DNA from: Fagopyrum homotropicum
Taxonomy: Eukaryota > Streptophyta > Magnoliopsida > Caryophyllales > Polygonaceae
DNA length: 64,000 nt
Assembly: GCA_033239125.1 (NCBI GenBank)
Contig: BSWB01000001.1
Span: 136,506,981-136,570,980 of the forward strand
Direction: 5' to 3'
The notes beneath the pieces are model-generated. The model did no database searches. It was not told where the DNA came from and saw only the letters and a program-made list of their open reading frames with translations. A program made the translations under genes and the position numbers. Below are positions 35,006 through 46,446 of the stretch, piece by piece (the first letter of the stretch is position 1; each line of letters opens with the position of its first letter).

Positions 35006-36373
35006 TAGGACTGAGCAGCGGGTCCAAAACCGCACGAACCGGAACTGAACCGAACCGCAAACCGGTAAAATGTGGACCGCGAACCGAACCGCTTAGTTGC
35101 GGTTGCGGTACGAACCCCATTTAACGGTTTTCGCGGTTTGGTTGCGGTTTTTGCGATTCGAACAGAAAATGAACCCACTCCTGCATTATATTTACACCGA
35201 ATGACCATTGGAAATTACAGAAGCCAATATAAAATATATCATTAGCCATTAAAGAAAATAGTTTTGCGGTTTTTGCAAGTCGGTAACAGAAGCCAATATA
35301 AAAATATATTATTAGCCATTGGAAATTACAGACATTAGCCATTGGAAAGACAACCAAAATACATCATTAGCCAGTGGAAATTACAGAAGTTTCAACCAAG
35401 ATCAGTGCATTGAATCTGGGTGAGTAATCTTGATCAGGTTCCTAGTAAATAAACTAAAAAGATACTCCAGTATGTAAAATATATAGAAACAGTAAAGATG
35501 GTAGATTTAATATAAACAGCAAGTGGTCCTAGCTACGTGAGCATTGAATTTGGTAGATTGAAAATAAACAGCAAGTACTCCAGTATGTGAAATATATACT
35601 CCAGTAAAAAGGAGATCTCAAAATAAACTGTTGTTCAGCCAACACACACGTCAAACAGTTTTAGGGAATATGAGAATGAGCCTAACATTATGTCAGCATA
35701 GCAGAATACCTTGCATTATGACAGCACAGCAGACTATAAACCTAATCGGTGTTTGCTTCAGACTTATACGTTGAGGTATGCATGTATTGCTAGTCCTAAA
35801 TGATGTTGACTTAGCAAGTTATCCTGACATTATGCATCATTCAAAAGTTCAGAAGAAGAATACTCAAGGAGACAGCATAGCAGAAAGGCAGAATGAAATT
35901 GAGATCAGTTCTAGTAACAGTCTAATAGAAATTTTAGAAGTTTCAACCCATAAACAACACCGTTGCAAAACGGACGATGCAAACCTCTCCGTCTAACAGA
36001 AATTACAGTAAGTTCCAGAAAGAGCATGAAGAAGAAATTACAGCAGACTATAAACCTCTTACCTCTCTGTCTGTTGAACAAGAAGAAATTACGGCAGACT
36101 AAGGAGCGAGGCGGAGGAGGGACGACCGAACGAGGACTGAGGAGGCGAGGCAGTGAAGATCGAAGTCGAAGAAAAGGAGATTTGAGAGTTGCAGAAGGGG
36201 GCGAGGCGGAGGCAGTGTCGCAGTGAAGATCGAACTTTTTTTCGAAACCTAAGTTGCTTCGTGGGCGAGGCGGAGGGCAGAAGACTGAAGATCGACATTT
36301 TTTAATTAAAGGCTGCGCTGCGGTTTGAACCGCTTTTTACAGTTTCGGTTCGGTTCACTCCTGCTCAACCCTA
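35006..36373. mobile_element. hAT-like non-autonomous element, about 1.37 kb
   Basis: The left end is TAGGACTGAGCAG and the right end CTGCTCAACCCTA, which is inverted. Both subterminal regions are packed with CGGTTCGGTT/AACCGAACCG motifs, common in plant hAT elements. No clear 8-bp duplication is visible (left flank CCTCAATT, right flank TTTCGAGT). Inside, AGAAGCCAATATAAAA and ATTAGCCATTGGAAATTACA recur at 35213-35385. A GAGGCGGAGG-rich frame at 35963-36226 lacks a known domain. Confidence 0.55.
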
Positions 36374-36417
36374 TTTCGAGTGCTTTGTTTTTTTTTTTTT
36401 TTAGTCTTGAATCCTAA

Positions 36418-36788
36418 GAGCATCTTTATCCCAGATACTTACCATTGTTTCTTATCTGATATTTTTAATTATTTTTTTATTCACAAAAATCTTTTAATAA
36501 CCTCTCTCCTCCATCTCAAAATTCACCAAAATTTCTTCAATTATTTTTGTTATATATAAATTATAAAAGAGTCACTTACCTCCCTACATTTATGCAAAAA
36601 AGTAAAAATAAAATCTAAAATTATCTTGATTTGTGGACTTGTGCAGGAAACTTGTCAGCTTGAATCTCTTATTTGAGATACTTCTCTCCACTCATCACCT
36701 TGGTTTTATAATAAAATCTGACATTTATTTTTATTTTTAAGATAAGAAATGGTTAAAGAAACTCCAAATTTCTGGAATGAAGATGCTC
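36418..36788. mobile_element. Tourist-like MITE, 371 bp
   Basis: TAA is duplicated at 36415-36417 and 36789-36791. The ends are GAGCATCTTTATCCCAGA and the complement GAGCATCTTCATTCCAGA. The inverted similarity continues inward (TTTCTTATC). It has no coding capacity. Confidence 0.75.
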
Positions 36789-37466
36789 TAACGATGTAGA
36801 ATATAATTCCATCTTATCTGAAATGAAAAGGGGTGTTACGGGCCCGGTTCAAGTTTTTGTTAATGTACCACGGTTACGTAAACATCACCGTAAAAATAAA
36901 AAATAAAAAAAAAATTGACATCACGGTTACGGGTTCGTAACCGTGATGTTGTCAGATTTTTTTATTTTTATTTTTGGGTTAGAATACACATAGAAAATTA
37001 TCACGGATCCAGAACCTGTAATCGTGACGGTTACGGGTTCCGTAACTGTGATGATTTTGTCACGGGTTCCGTAAACGTTGTACCTTTATGAAATCTTGAT
37101 CCGTGCGTTTACGACTTCCGAATGAAAACTAAGGACAAGTCGGGTGCTTTGTTTCCTAAAGTTTTTTTAGAACTTCAAAAATGAATCTATCTATTAGAGC
37201 ACAAGGTTGGTAATGTGGGGTGTTGGAAAAATAGAATTAAAATGGAGCTTTCACAATTAACGTTAATAAAATTTTATTTTAAAAACTATTTTTAAGCTAG
37301 AATATTTTATTATTTCGGGTAATTTTGTAACCGTTCTGTTCCAAAAATTTATTACAATCGTTCCAAGCATATCAGCTTAATATATCTATATGTTTTACTA
37401 AAGCAAGCGATATAATGCTGATGTGGCGGCCTCACATTTTTTTGTCGGATTATGTTTTTAACTAAA
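36789..37466. other. Intergenic DNA with a perfect hairpin; fragment of a Helitron-like 5' end
   Basis: The stretch 36918-36931 and 36936-36949 form a perfect 14-bp stem with loop GGTT (ACATCACGGTTACG facing its complement). Partial copies of CACGGTTACGGGTTC follow to about 37080. At 37385 TCTATATG followed by TTTTACTAAAGC resembles a plus-strand Helitron start, ending against the next element. No gene is seen. Confidence 0.5.
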
Positions 37467-37589
37467 CTAGTTTATATCCCGTGCCTTGCACGGGTATTTA
37501 TTAATAAAATGATTTGAAAGTTACGTCTGCTGGTGATATAAACCAAAAATTACTTTATGCATATAATTTGATTCGATAAAAGGACATAA

Positions 37590-38290
37590 AAATATTTAGC
37601 GACCCATAAAACACTAGGTCAACGATTGACAAAACTGTAGATCAACGACCCATATAATAGATAGTTCGCAAATTATTAGCATTATGTCATGTATAACATA
37701 TATTTATCTGTTATGAATAATCTTCAAACCCTCTAATTATACAAGTCTTCAAACTATCAGTCTTATTTGATAATCGAGGTGAGATAGCAAAATTGCTGAA
37801 AATATTCAACGACCCAAAACACAGTAGGTCAACGACCCATACAGATAATCGACGTGGGATCGCAAAACCGCTAAAAATATTTAGCGACCCGCAAAACAGT
37901 AGGTCAACGACCCATAAAACGGTAGGTCAACGACCAATATAACAGATATTAATCCGTTATAAATAAAAAAAATACAATGCAACTTAGTCAAAAGGCCAAG
38001 AAATGTATAATTTGTTTTATCTTCAAATCCATTGTTTGTACAAAACTTTACTTGATAATCGATGTGGAATAATAAAACCGTTGAAAATAATATCAATCCG
38101 TTATGAATAAAAATTATTGTTCAATCTAGACAAAAAGCTAAGAAATGTATGTTTTGTTTAATATTCACACCATCTATTTATACAAGTTTTCAAACCATCA
38201 GTTTTACTTGATAATCAATGTGGAATAACGAAATCGCTGAAAACTGTAAGTCAACTATCCATAAAATATTAGGTCAGCAACCCATAAAAC
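37590..38290. repeat. Interspersed repeat inside the outer Helitron
   Basis: Motifs AGCGACCCATAAAAC and TAGGTCAACGACCCAT recur at about 37600, 37805, 37880-37935 and 38245-38290, separated by GATAATCGATGTGGAATA-like sequence (about 37770, 37850, 38056 and 38212). There are four degenerate copies of a larger unit. Confidence 0.7.
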
Positions 38291-38471
38291 TGGCACTAAT
38301 TATATGAATAAAAGTTATACTTCAATGTTGAGTAAAAATGTACACAAATTTACAAAACATATTTTTTTTTATTTGAGTTCGACCCTCTCTTTTTTACCTT
38401 TTGATTATAAGTTATATAAAATTGATGTTTGGTTGGTTTTGGTGATTTGGGCTGCACCCGTTTTTGGACGG

Positions 38472-39146
38472 TCAGCCGGGTCGACCGTTGTTGTTATGTT
38501 TTAAGGCCCAAGTGTATGTATAACGGGCCGTGACATCACTGCCCAGCTCTGCCAGGAGACTGGGAGGTTCTCTATACCCAGACCATACAGGTACACGGTG
38601 AGATGCATCGGATCCACTCCTGATGGGTACACGGGGGCGGAGACGAGGTTTGAGAATCCCTCGTGTCACAAAATAAGTATCATTAGAGTGAATGACTTAA
38701 ACGAAGATAATAAATGGATTGTATGAAAGCATGATGAGTGTTTATTATTTTATGTGTGTGTGCTATTATTATTCTCCTGATGTTTAGATAACTAGCTAAT
38801 GGTTGTTTTGTTGTGTTTTTAGATTTACCGCAGGTTAGAACAGCAGTTGAGTGATCCGGAAGTAGTGGTCAGCCGGGTCTCCGTACTCCTTAGAGTAGGG
38901 GTTTGGGTTGTTACTTTGTTGTTCTTTCCTCTTGTTAAGACAATTAGTCTTTTCCGTCGTTTAAGTACTATAGGCTGCTAGACTTTGTTGCATTCATCCT
39001 GTTAAAAATACATTTTTACGAATTTCGATTTTTCTTATTTGTGTCTTGTTGCAAGATCCTAGTAATACTGTTGTCAAACTGAGGTCGGACCCATTGTGAG
39101 GTCCTAACCAGTAGCGCTCCGAGTTCTGAGAATTCGGGGTGTTACA
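38472..39146 (+). mobile_element. Truncated chromovirus LTR fragment
   Basis: It matches the last quarter of the LTR family (compare 23780-24450) and ends GGGTGTTACA at 39146. About 2 kb of the 5' side is missing and there is no target duplication. The left edge holds an extra GGTCAGCCGGGTC that also occurs further along in the LTR, which suggests a rearrangement rather than simple insertion. Confidence 0.8.
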
Positions 39147-39229
39147 TGTAAAATTCTGGTATGTAAAAGTCTTGTATGAAATTTATACCAAAAAATAAAA
39201 ATTAAAAAAAAAGAAAAAAAAAAGCAAAT

Positions 39230-41650
39230 TAACTTTCGGATGTTTCAAAGTGTTTTATTGTTAAGTAGAAGGGTTAATTAGTTTTACCTACCATTAAATG
39301 AAGGTGGTAAAAAATATGGGGTATAGTTTCTTTAACAAAAACCAAAAACAGCCTAGTATGATAATTTCTGGTATGAACTTTTCGTATGATAATTTCTGGT
39401 ATGATATTTATGAATGATAATTTCTGGTATGAAATTTTTGGTATGATAATTTCTGGTATGAAATTTCTGATATGAAAATTCTTGTATGAAAATTCTGGTA
39501 TGAGAAATTCCGGTGTGATAAATTCCGGTATGAGAAATTCAGTCTAGAAAATAAAAAAGAAATTTAAATAAAAATAAAAAAAGGCAAGAAAAATAATAAA
39601 AGAAAACAAATTCATTAGTTAAAAATTAAAACTTATACTTATATAACAAATAACAAACATCATTTATTATTTCTTTCTAAATAGAAGGGTTAATATTTTT
39701 TACCTACTATTAAATGAAAGTGGTAAAAAATTTGGGGTACATTTTCTTTAAAAAAAAACTCAAAAAGGCCTAGTATGTCAAATTTTGCCAAAATAAATTA
39801 AGAAAAAAATAAAAATCTTTCTAATAAATAAATTACTTAAATTTCGACGGCTTAAAAATAAAAGAAATACGTAAACCAAATTATTTTTAAAATATTTAGG
39901 AGATCTTGTTTGTTAATTTTACAAAATTTTGTTTTATTTTTGGATTAATAAAAAAGATTTTTATGGTTTAATAAGTTAATTAAAAAAATATTTAATCCTA
40001 CAAAATTTGTGAGAATGACACGTCAGCTTTAGTGTCTTCTGTTTTAGTATAGTACTAGTGCATATCCCGCACCTTGTGCGGGTATATTTATATATTGAAT
40101 CTTTTAAGTAATATGTCATGAGCCGTGCGAATTAATAATATACTTACGAAACATTATAATAGTAATTCACCTTTAATTATTCTTAAAACGATAAATTGTC
40201 AAGAATAAAGAATTTCTTATTATTGTACATTTTATAAATTTAATGTATATAGAACACACAATTTTTTTTAAAAAAAATATACAATGCACAACTTTGTTAT
40301 AGACTTATAAATAAATTACTTTAATATATATTCTGATTATCTAAATGGAACGTGAAATTTGATTTTGTAAAAAAAAAAAAAGAATCTGAATCAAAATGTG
40401 TACTAAATAATGAATTTATAAATAAAGTTTAATTTTCTAAAAAAATACAAAAAAATTAAAACAAAGTTTAAAAAGACAAACAAAACATAAACGATTTTAT
40501 TAGATGAATGAAATTTGAAATATAAAATTTTATTCTTGTAACGACCCACGTAATATGGAACAAAATATTTAGATAAAAAGTATATCTTTATGATTAAAGA
40601 AATACAAAAAAAGAAATATTTAGATAAAAAGAATACCTATAAAGTAATATTTTTTATTTAAAAAATGGACACTTTCAGTAAATTATGTGGATCTAAAAAC
40701 CATAATCTAAAACTTAATAAATTAAAAACCGTTTACAGATGAAGATATTTATATTAAAAAATGAATCTATTACTTTAATTTTGTAAACAATAAACAAAAT
40801 ATGACCGAAATATCCATATAAAAAAAAATAAAATATTCAGTATTTAAATTAAATATATTGTGATTATTTAAACAGAACTTGAAAGTTTAATTTTTTTAAA
40901 AAAGAAAGAATCTAAAATAAAATTTGTACTAAATAATAAAATGAAAAATTAAAAGGGAGAATTTGACATACTAGGCTTTTTTGAGTTTTTGTTTAAGAAA
41001 GTATACCCCAAATTTTTTTATCACTTTCATTTAATAGTAGGTAAAAATTATTAACCCTTCTATTTAGAAAGAAAGGAATAAATGATGTTTGTTATTTGTT
41101 ATATAAGTATAAGTTTTAATTTTTAATTATTGAATTTGTTTTTTTTATTTATTATTTTTCTTGCCTTTTTTTATTATTTCTTTTTTATTTTCTGGACTAA
41201 ATTTCTCATACCGCAATTTCTCATACCAGAATTTCTCATACCATAATTTTTATACTAGAAATTTCATAGCAGAAATTTCATACCAGAAATTATCATACAA
41301 AAAGTTCATACCAGAAATTTCATACCAAAAATTATCATACGAAAATTTCATACCAGAAATTTCATACCAGAAATTATCATACGAAAAGAGCCTAACACCA
41401 AAAATTATGATACCAGAAATTATGATACTAGAAATTATGATACCAGAAATCGTAATACTAGAAATTGTAATACAAGAAATTGTAATACTATAAATTGTAA
41501 TACCAGAAATTATGATACCAGAAATTATAATACCAGAAATTGTAATACCAGAAATCGTAATACTAGAAATTGTAATACAAGAAATTGTAATACTATAAAT
41601 TGTAATACCATAAATTATTGTAATACAATTGTAATATAACTTGCTCTGAT
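39230..41650. repeat. Inverted pair of minisatellite-bearing repeats
   Basis: A module with GAAGGGTTAAT, TACCTACTATTAAATGAAAG, TGGTAAAAAATTTGGGGTA and GGCCTAGTATG occurs on the plus strand at about 39267-39360 and 39691-39775, and inverted at about 40971-41065. Beside it lies a minisatellite of ATTTCTGGTATGA-like units, plus at 39358-39540 and inverted and much expanded at 41205-41620. Arms of roughly 600 bases face each other across about 1.2 kb. This looks like two copies of one unclassified element. Confidence 0.7.
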
Positions 41651-42148
41651 AATGCTCACAGTAAACCACAGTTTCATATACTCTTCTCTCCTGAAACACA
41701 AAACCTCTCTACCCATCCATCCATGGCATCTTACGATGACTGGAGTATTTTCTAGACAAGCAATGGAGATTAACCAAAACCCAAAACCAAGATTACACAT
41801 TTAATAATACCTAGATTTCTTGAGATACATAACTATAAAATGTAAGAATCAAGATGATTGACTGAACTACACAGAAACCTGCAAAACAACACACGCATCA
41901 TGTTTCTTGAGTAGGGTTCACTACCCCTAATTACGTAGTGACGAAATTACCCCTTAAGTCGACTCTCAACGAAGTCACGTGCAGTTTCATACAGCCAGGG
42001 GTAAAAGCGTCAATTAGATAAACATGAATGCGGTAGCTTTCATTCCCAACACAAATCGATAGAGACGTACGAGAGACCAACCCCAATTTGTTCTATAAAT
42101 ATCTCTCAATGAAACTCGATAGTTAGAATTATATAAAAATAAATTAAA

Positions 42149-42367
42149 ATGAAGAAGAGGAAGAACAATATTACGAGTAATAGTGATAACGTGGCGAATA
42201 AGAAGGCCGGAGAAACGGGTCGTACTCAACACCCTCCGGGAAATATGGCGGTGACTGTGCCGGCAGAGGAGGAGGATAAGAAAACGGCAGAGGTGGGGTG
42301 TTCGTGGATGCAGCCGGACGGGAGTAGGGTGAGGGTGAGGGTGAGGGCGAGAGAAGCGGGAGAATGA
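42149..42367 (+). CDS. Short open frame, 72 residues, unknown
   Basis: The ATG lies about 57 bases after a TATA-like CTATAAATATC at 42091-42101. The peptide is lysine- and glutamate-rich, with a repetitive RVRVRVRAREAGE end from GAGGGT repeats. No domain is recognised. It lies inside the inner Helitron and could be a captured gene fragment or chance. Confidence 0.3.
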   Translation: MKKRKNNITSNSDNVANKKAGETGRTQHPPGNMAVTVPAEEEDKKTAEVGCSWMQPDGSRVRVRVRAREAGE

Positions 42368-42399
42368 AGGAGAGGTTAGGGTTTGGATGGTAAAAAATA

Positions 42400-43421
42400 T
42401 GGGAGAGGTATATTTACTAATTGGAAAACTAATAAAAGCCTACTTAGTGTACAATAAAAAAAAAGCCAAACTAATAAAAGCCTACTTAGTGTACAATAAA
42501 AAAAAAAGCCTACTTACCTAATTAGCCCAAAATTAAATTTTAAGTTTGTCAATCAACATAAATAGATCTAAATAACCGGTAAAATTAATATAATTTAAAA
42601 TCAAACAAAATCTTATATGAAATCGCTTTAAAAAATCGGTACAAAATCTAAATAATCAAATCATATAACAATTCGAAGATGATCAAACAATTGGTTTAAA
42701 ATTTTTGATAAAGATAACAAAATTTAATAAATGAAAATATATCAAATAACTCAACTTAAATCGGTAAAAAAAAAAACAAATCATATAATTTAAAAATACC
42801 GGAATTTGATACGAAATCGATTTAAAAAAATCAGTAATTTATCTAAAATAATCAAATTCAGTTAATATCGCTAGGGTTTCCATGTTTCATCTCTAGCTCT
42901 ATTAACATAAAAATCGGTAAAAGAATTATCAAACTATTGGTTGAAAATTCTTTATACCAAATCGGTTTGATAGATATGAATATATTAGATAAATCAACTT
43001 CAATCGGGCGATGAAAAAAATGAACCGGATAATTTAAAACAACAGAATCTGATAAGAATACGATTAAAAAATTGTTACAAAAATCTAAAAATAATCAAAT
43101 ATTGTTAGTATAGCTAGGGTTCCTCCTTTCATCTCCGGTTCTATTTAACAAAAAAAAAATGGTTTAAATAAATAGAATATATTATATAAATAAAAATGAA
43201 TAAGCTTAAAAGATCGGTAAAAAAACAAACAAAAAGAATAATTATATAATAATTAGAAATGATCAAAAAATAGGTTTAAAAAAAGAATACATGATAAATC
43301 GTCAAAATCGATTTTAAAGAACTGATCAATAAAATGTAATGTTTTATTATACTTGGAAGATCTATAATAAAATCGTTTGATAAAATAAAATTAAAACTAT
43401 TTATGCATTCGATCAAAATAT
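42400..43421. other. AT-rich Helitron interior with tandem segments
   Basis: AAACTAATAAAAGCCTACTT is repeated at about 42427 and 42469. A block with GCTAGGGTTTCCATGTTTCA occurs at about 42870, and a similar one at about 43110, giving a period near 240 bases. No gene is seen. Confidence 0.5.
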
Positions 43422-43678
43422 ATGATAAATCCTTCCCGCTACTTCTCCGGGTACATGTACATGGACCCACGCGCTTTCTGGTCCACACGACGTCTTCAAC
43501 ATGAACCGCAGTCGTCGAATAGATCACGGAAGACATCTAGCACTTTGAGAAGAGGTTCAAAGTCGCCGGATTGCCGTAATAACGCAGTTGGTAGCGGTGT
43601 TCTTCTGGCGTTCTTCCGCCATGATACCACAAGTGAGAATTGAGAGAAGCATGTGATCGCGAAACTCAACAGCTCTAA
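43422..43678. other. GC-richer gene-like island beside the chromovirus
   Basis: There is an open frame of 73 codons on the plus strand (43422-43643) and overlapping frames on the minus strand. The island continues on the other side of the retrotransposon at 54229-54510. No family is recognised. It ends with the target duplication TCTAA at 43674-43678. Confidence 0.3.
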
Positions 43679-45033
43679 TGTAACACCCCGAACTCTCAGA
43701 ATTCGGGACGTTACTGGTTAGGACCTCACAATGGGTCCCGACCTCAGTTTGACAACAATATTACTAGGATCTTGCAACAAGACACAAATAATAAAAACCG
43801 AAATTCATGAAATAGTATTTTTCATGGAATGAAAGAAACAAGGTCTAGCAGCCTATAGTACTTAAAAGGGAAAAACGATCAACTGTCTTAACAAAAGAAA
43901 GAACGACAACAGCAACCCCAACTCCCACTCTAAGGAGTACGGAGACCCGGCTGACCACTACTTCCGGATCACTCAGCTGCTGATCTAACCTGCGGTAAAT
44001 CTAAAAACACAACAAGAGAAACCATTAGCTAGTTATCTAAACATTAAGAGAGTAATAATAGCACACACACACATAAAAATATAAACACCCATCATGCTTT
44101 CAAACAAGTCCATTTATTATCTTCGGTTACGTTATTTACTCTTACTAATGATACTTATTTTGTGACACGAGGGATTCCCAAACCTTGCCTCCGCCCCCGT
44201 GTAACCATCAGGAATGGATCCGATGCATCTCACCTTGTACCTGCCTGGTCTGGGTATAAAGAACCTCCCAGTCTCCTGTCAGAGCTGGGCAGTGATGTCA
44301 CGGCCCGTTATACATACACTTGGGCCTTAAACATAATAATAACGGTCGTCCTAGCAAGTTGTTATTATTATAGTCACGCACATTGCACACACACAACCAC
44401 TATCACTCAATTAATATCCAGAATCTGGCTAAGTAAGTCGCAAGGACTTACCTGAGTCAAATCACCCTCTAACAAGTCTCAAATCGGTCCGTACTCGTGG
44501 TGACTCAAACGCCTGTCAAATAAGGCATGTGGATCAAAATACATCCAGATGTCCAACCTCATGCGAAGGAATTACGGAAAAAGCTCTCTTACGGTAAAAG
44601 ACCATTTTACCCTTAGTGCCGAAAGTTCTCAAAGTTTATTCTTGAATTCTACTAATTTCTTTTAGAACTTGTTTTCCATAAATTGTTTCCCTCTGATAGT
44701 TTATTTTTATAAGTTATAAGTTAAAACTCGAAGCTACTCCTCCGAGACAATACTCCTCTTCTTTCCCGATTAACAATCTACTCTTCCACATGTATATGTA
44801 CGTATGTATATACTCTAACCTTTTTCCTTCAACTCGTATAATTCCATGACTACTCGGTATTTATATATATAGTTACATAATTTCATTTCTCGTTTCGTAC
44901 GGATATAAGTACACTTTCGTATATAAATATATATATATTCTTATATGTATAGCTATATATATATATCCAACATCCAACTTACTCATATATACATATACCT
45001 ATCCACTCACGTTTGCAGCAAAGCTCTACAATA

Positions 45034-45086
<53 letters not shown>

Positions 45087-46249
45087 CTACTACACTTCTC
45101 TATCTAGTATACAACCATACATTACGCAGCAAGTACTGTCACTGAACTCACCTCAACAGCCTGCAGTAGGCCCGTTCTTCTTCAATTACGAGTGTAGCCG
45201 GCGTCCTAGATCGGGCTCGTATGCTGACCTTCTTCACTCCCACAAGTATACTCTAATTCTGTTTATTCCTGCAGGATCCAGAGAAGCCGAGCTGCTGTTC
45301 GTTACCATTCGAAACCGAAGGAACCGAGGTAGGAAGAAGGGGAGAGAGGAGGGAAGTATGGTCGGCTCACCTACTGCAGACCCGGTGCCGGCGGCGACTG
45401 GACCTAGCGGCAGGAACGGCGCTGGTGGCTTCACTCCTGTGCAACAGCAGTAGCTTTAGGCGGTTGATTAACGTGCTCGGAGAGGAGGGCAAGGGGACGT
45501 TACTCACCAGTGGAAACGGACGACGCAGGTCCGGCACAAGGCGGTGGAAGGGTCGTCGTGACGCGGGTTGCGGCTGCCTGGTAGTGCCGGCGTTGATCGG
45601 CACTGCTACAATCCTCCTCCGATATCGACCTATTGCTGTGCGAAAAACGACGTACCGGCTGTTTAAACCGTGAGAAGAAAGGAAGGAGTGCGAGATGGAC
45701 GGGAGGTAGATTAGCGGCTCACCTGGTGGTGCCTCGGTGGTCGACAGAGGCGGCGCGGTGGCGGCTCCGGTGTTGCGTGTTGCTGCTGCTGTCGTTCGTA
45801 CAGAGAGGGAGAGGGAGAGGGAGAGGGAGAGCGGCACAATTAGGAGGACGTAGAGATTAGGTTAAACGTGTTTAGCAATGTGATTAGGGTTTAGGTTAGA
45901 TTAGGAGGATGGGCTTAAGGGAATGGGCCGACTGAAAGGTTCTTGGGTCCGATAGTGGGCCAAACCGGCCTGCTCTCCTATTAGAACAAGGCTAAGGAAC
46001 TCGTTAATCGCCCCGGACCGAATAATAAATTGCGGTATTATTTATTGTATTAAAATAAGTCATCATTTTATTTAAAGATACGGAATTATTTCCGGTTACA
46101 TAGTTTCATCATTTTATGTGAATTAAGGTCACATAAAATGATAGAACTTAAAACTCGTTTTATTTTATTTATTTATTTATTTAAGATTGACGTATCGGAA
46201 TTCGGTTAAATTCAGTGTTAAACGGAATTTAAAATTTTCGGTTATTACA
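43679..46249 (-). repeat. 3' LTR of the complete chromovirus, 2571 bp
   Basis: On the plus strand it starts TGTAACACCCC and ends GGTTATTACA. It pairs with 51655-54223 and holds a (TA)n run at about 45038-45080 that is shorter in the other LTR. Confidence 0.95.
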
Positions 46250-46255
46250 ACAGTG

Positions 46256-46261
46256 CCCCTT
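46256..46261 (-). other. Polypurine tract
   Basis: AAGGGG on the minus strand lies six bases before the 3' LTR boundary. The same tract (AAGGGGG) is at 61350-61356 in the second element. In LTR elements this tract primes plus-strand DNA synthesis. Confidence 0.6.
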
Positions 46262-46446
46262 AAAAGAAGTTTCGTCCCGAAACTTAGGATAGTATACCTG
46301 CTCATATGTTTGTATAATTAGTTCCCAAAATTTACCAGTTCCTACCATGCAACTACTCAACTAACATAATCCACATGCATCGCATAAAACATAACCACTC
46401 AATCCAATATAAAACCAGAAAGGTCAGACAACATAACATCCGAGTA

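Larger units (their letters stand above)
37467..40054 (-). mobile_element. Non-autonomous Helitron (outer), minus strand
   Basis: On the minus strand the 3' end is a 7-bp hairpin (37478-37484 with 37488-37494, CCCGTGC/GCACGGG, loop of 3) followed after 10 bases by CTAG at 37467 and a host T. This is the canonical Helitron terminus. The other end, ACTATACTAAAACAGAAG read from about 40054, is a typical plant Helitron 5' sequence. Its first three bases (TCA) appear to lie at 55411-55409, beyond the inner Helitron. No helicase gene is present. It carries internal repeats and an LTR fragment. Confidence 0.65.

Noticed and set aside
35006..36373. 8-bp target duplication for the hAT-like element
   Set aside because: The flanks CCTCAATT and TTTCGAGT do not match, so the class rests on terminal sequences alone.
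41161..41699. Long isoleucine- and serine-rich frames on both strands
   Set aside because: They are translations of the ATACCAGAAATTATG minisatellite.
45013..45860. Dense open frames in GC-rich DNA (and the matching 53200-53834)
   Set aside because: They are identical LTR sequence in both LTRs. The frames conflict on both strands and none has a domain.
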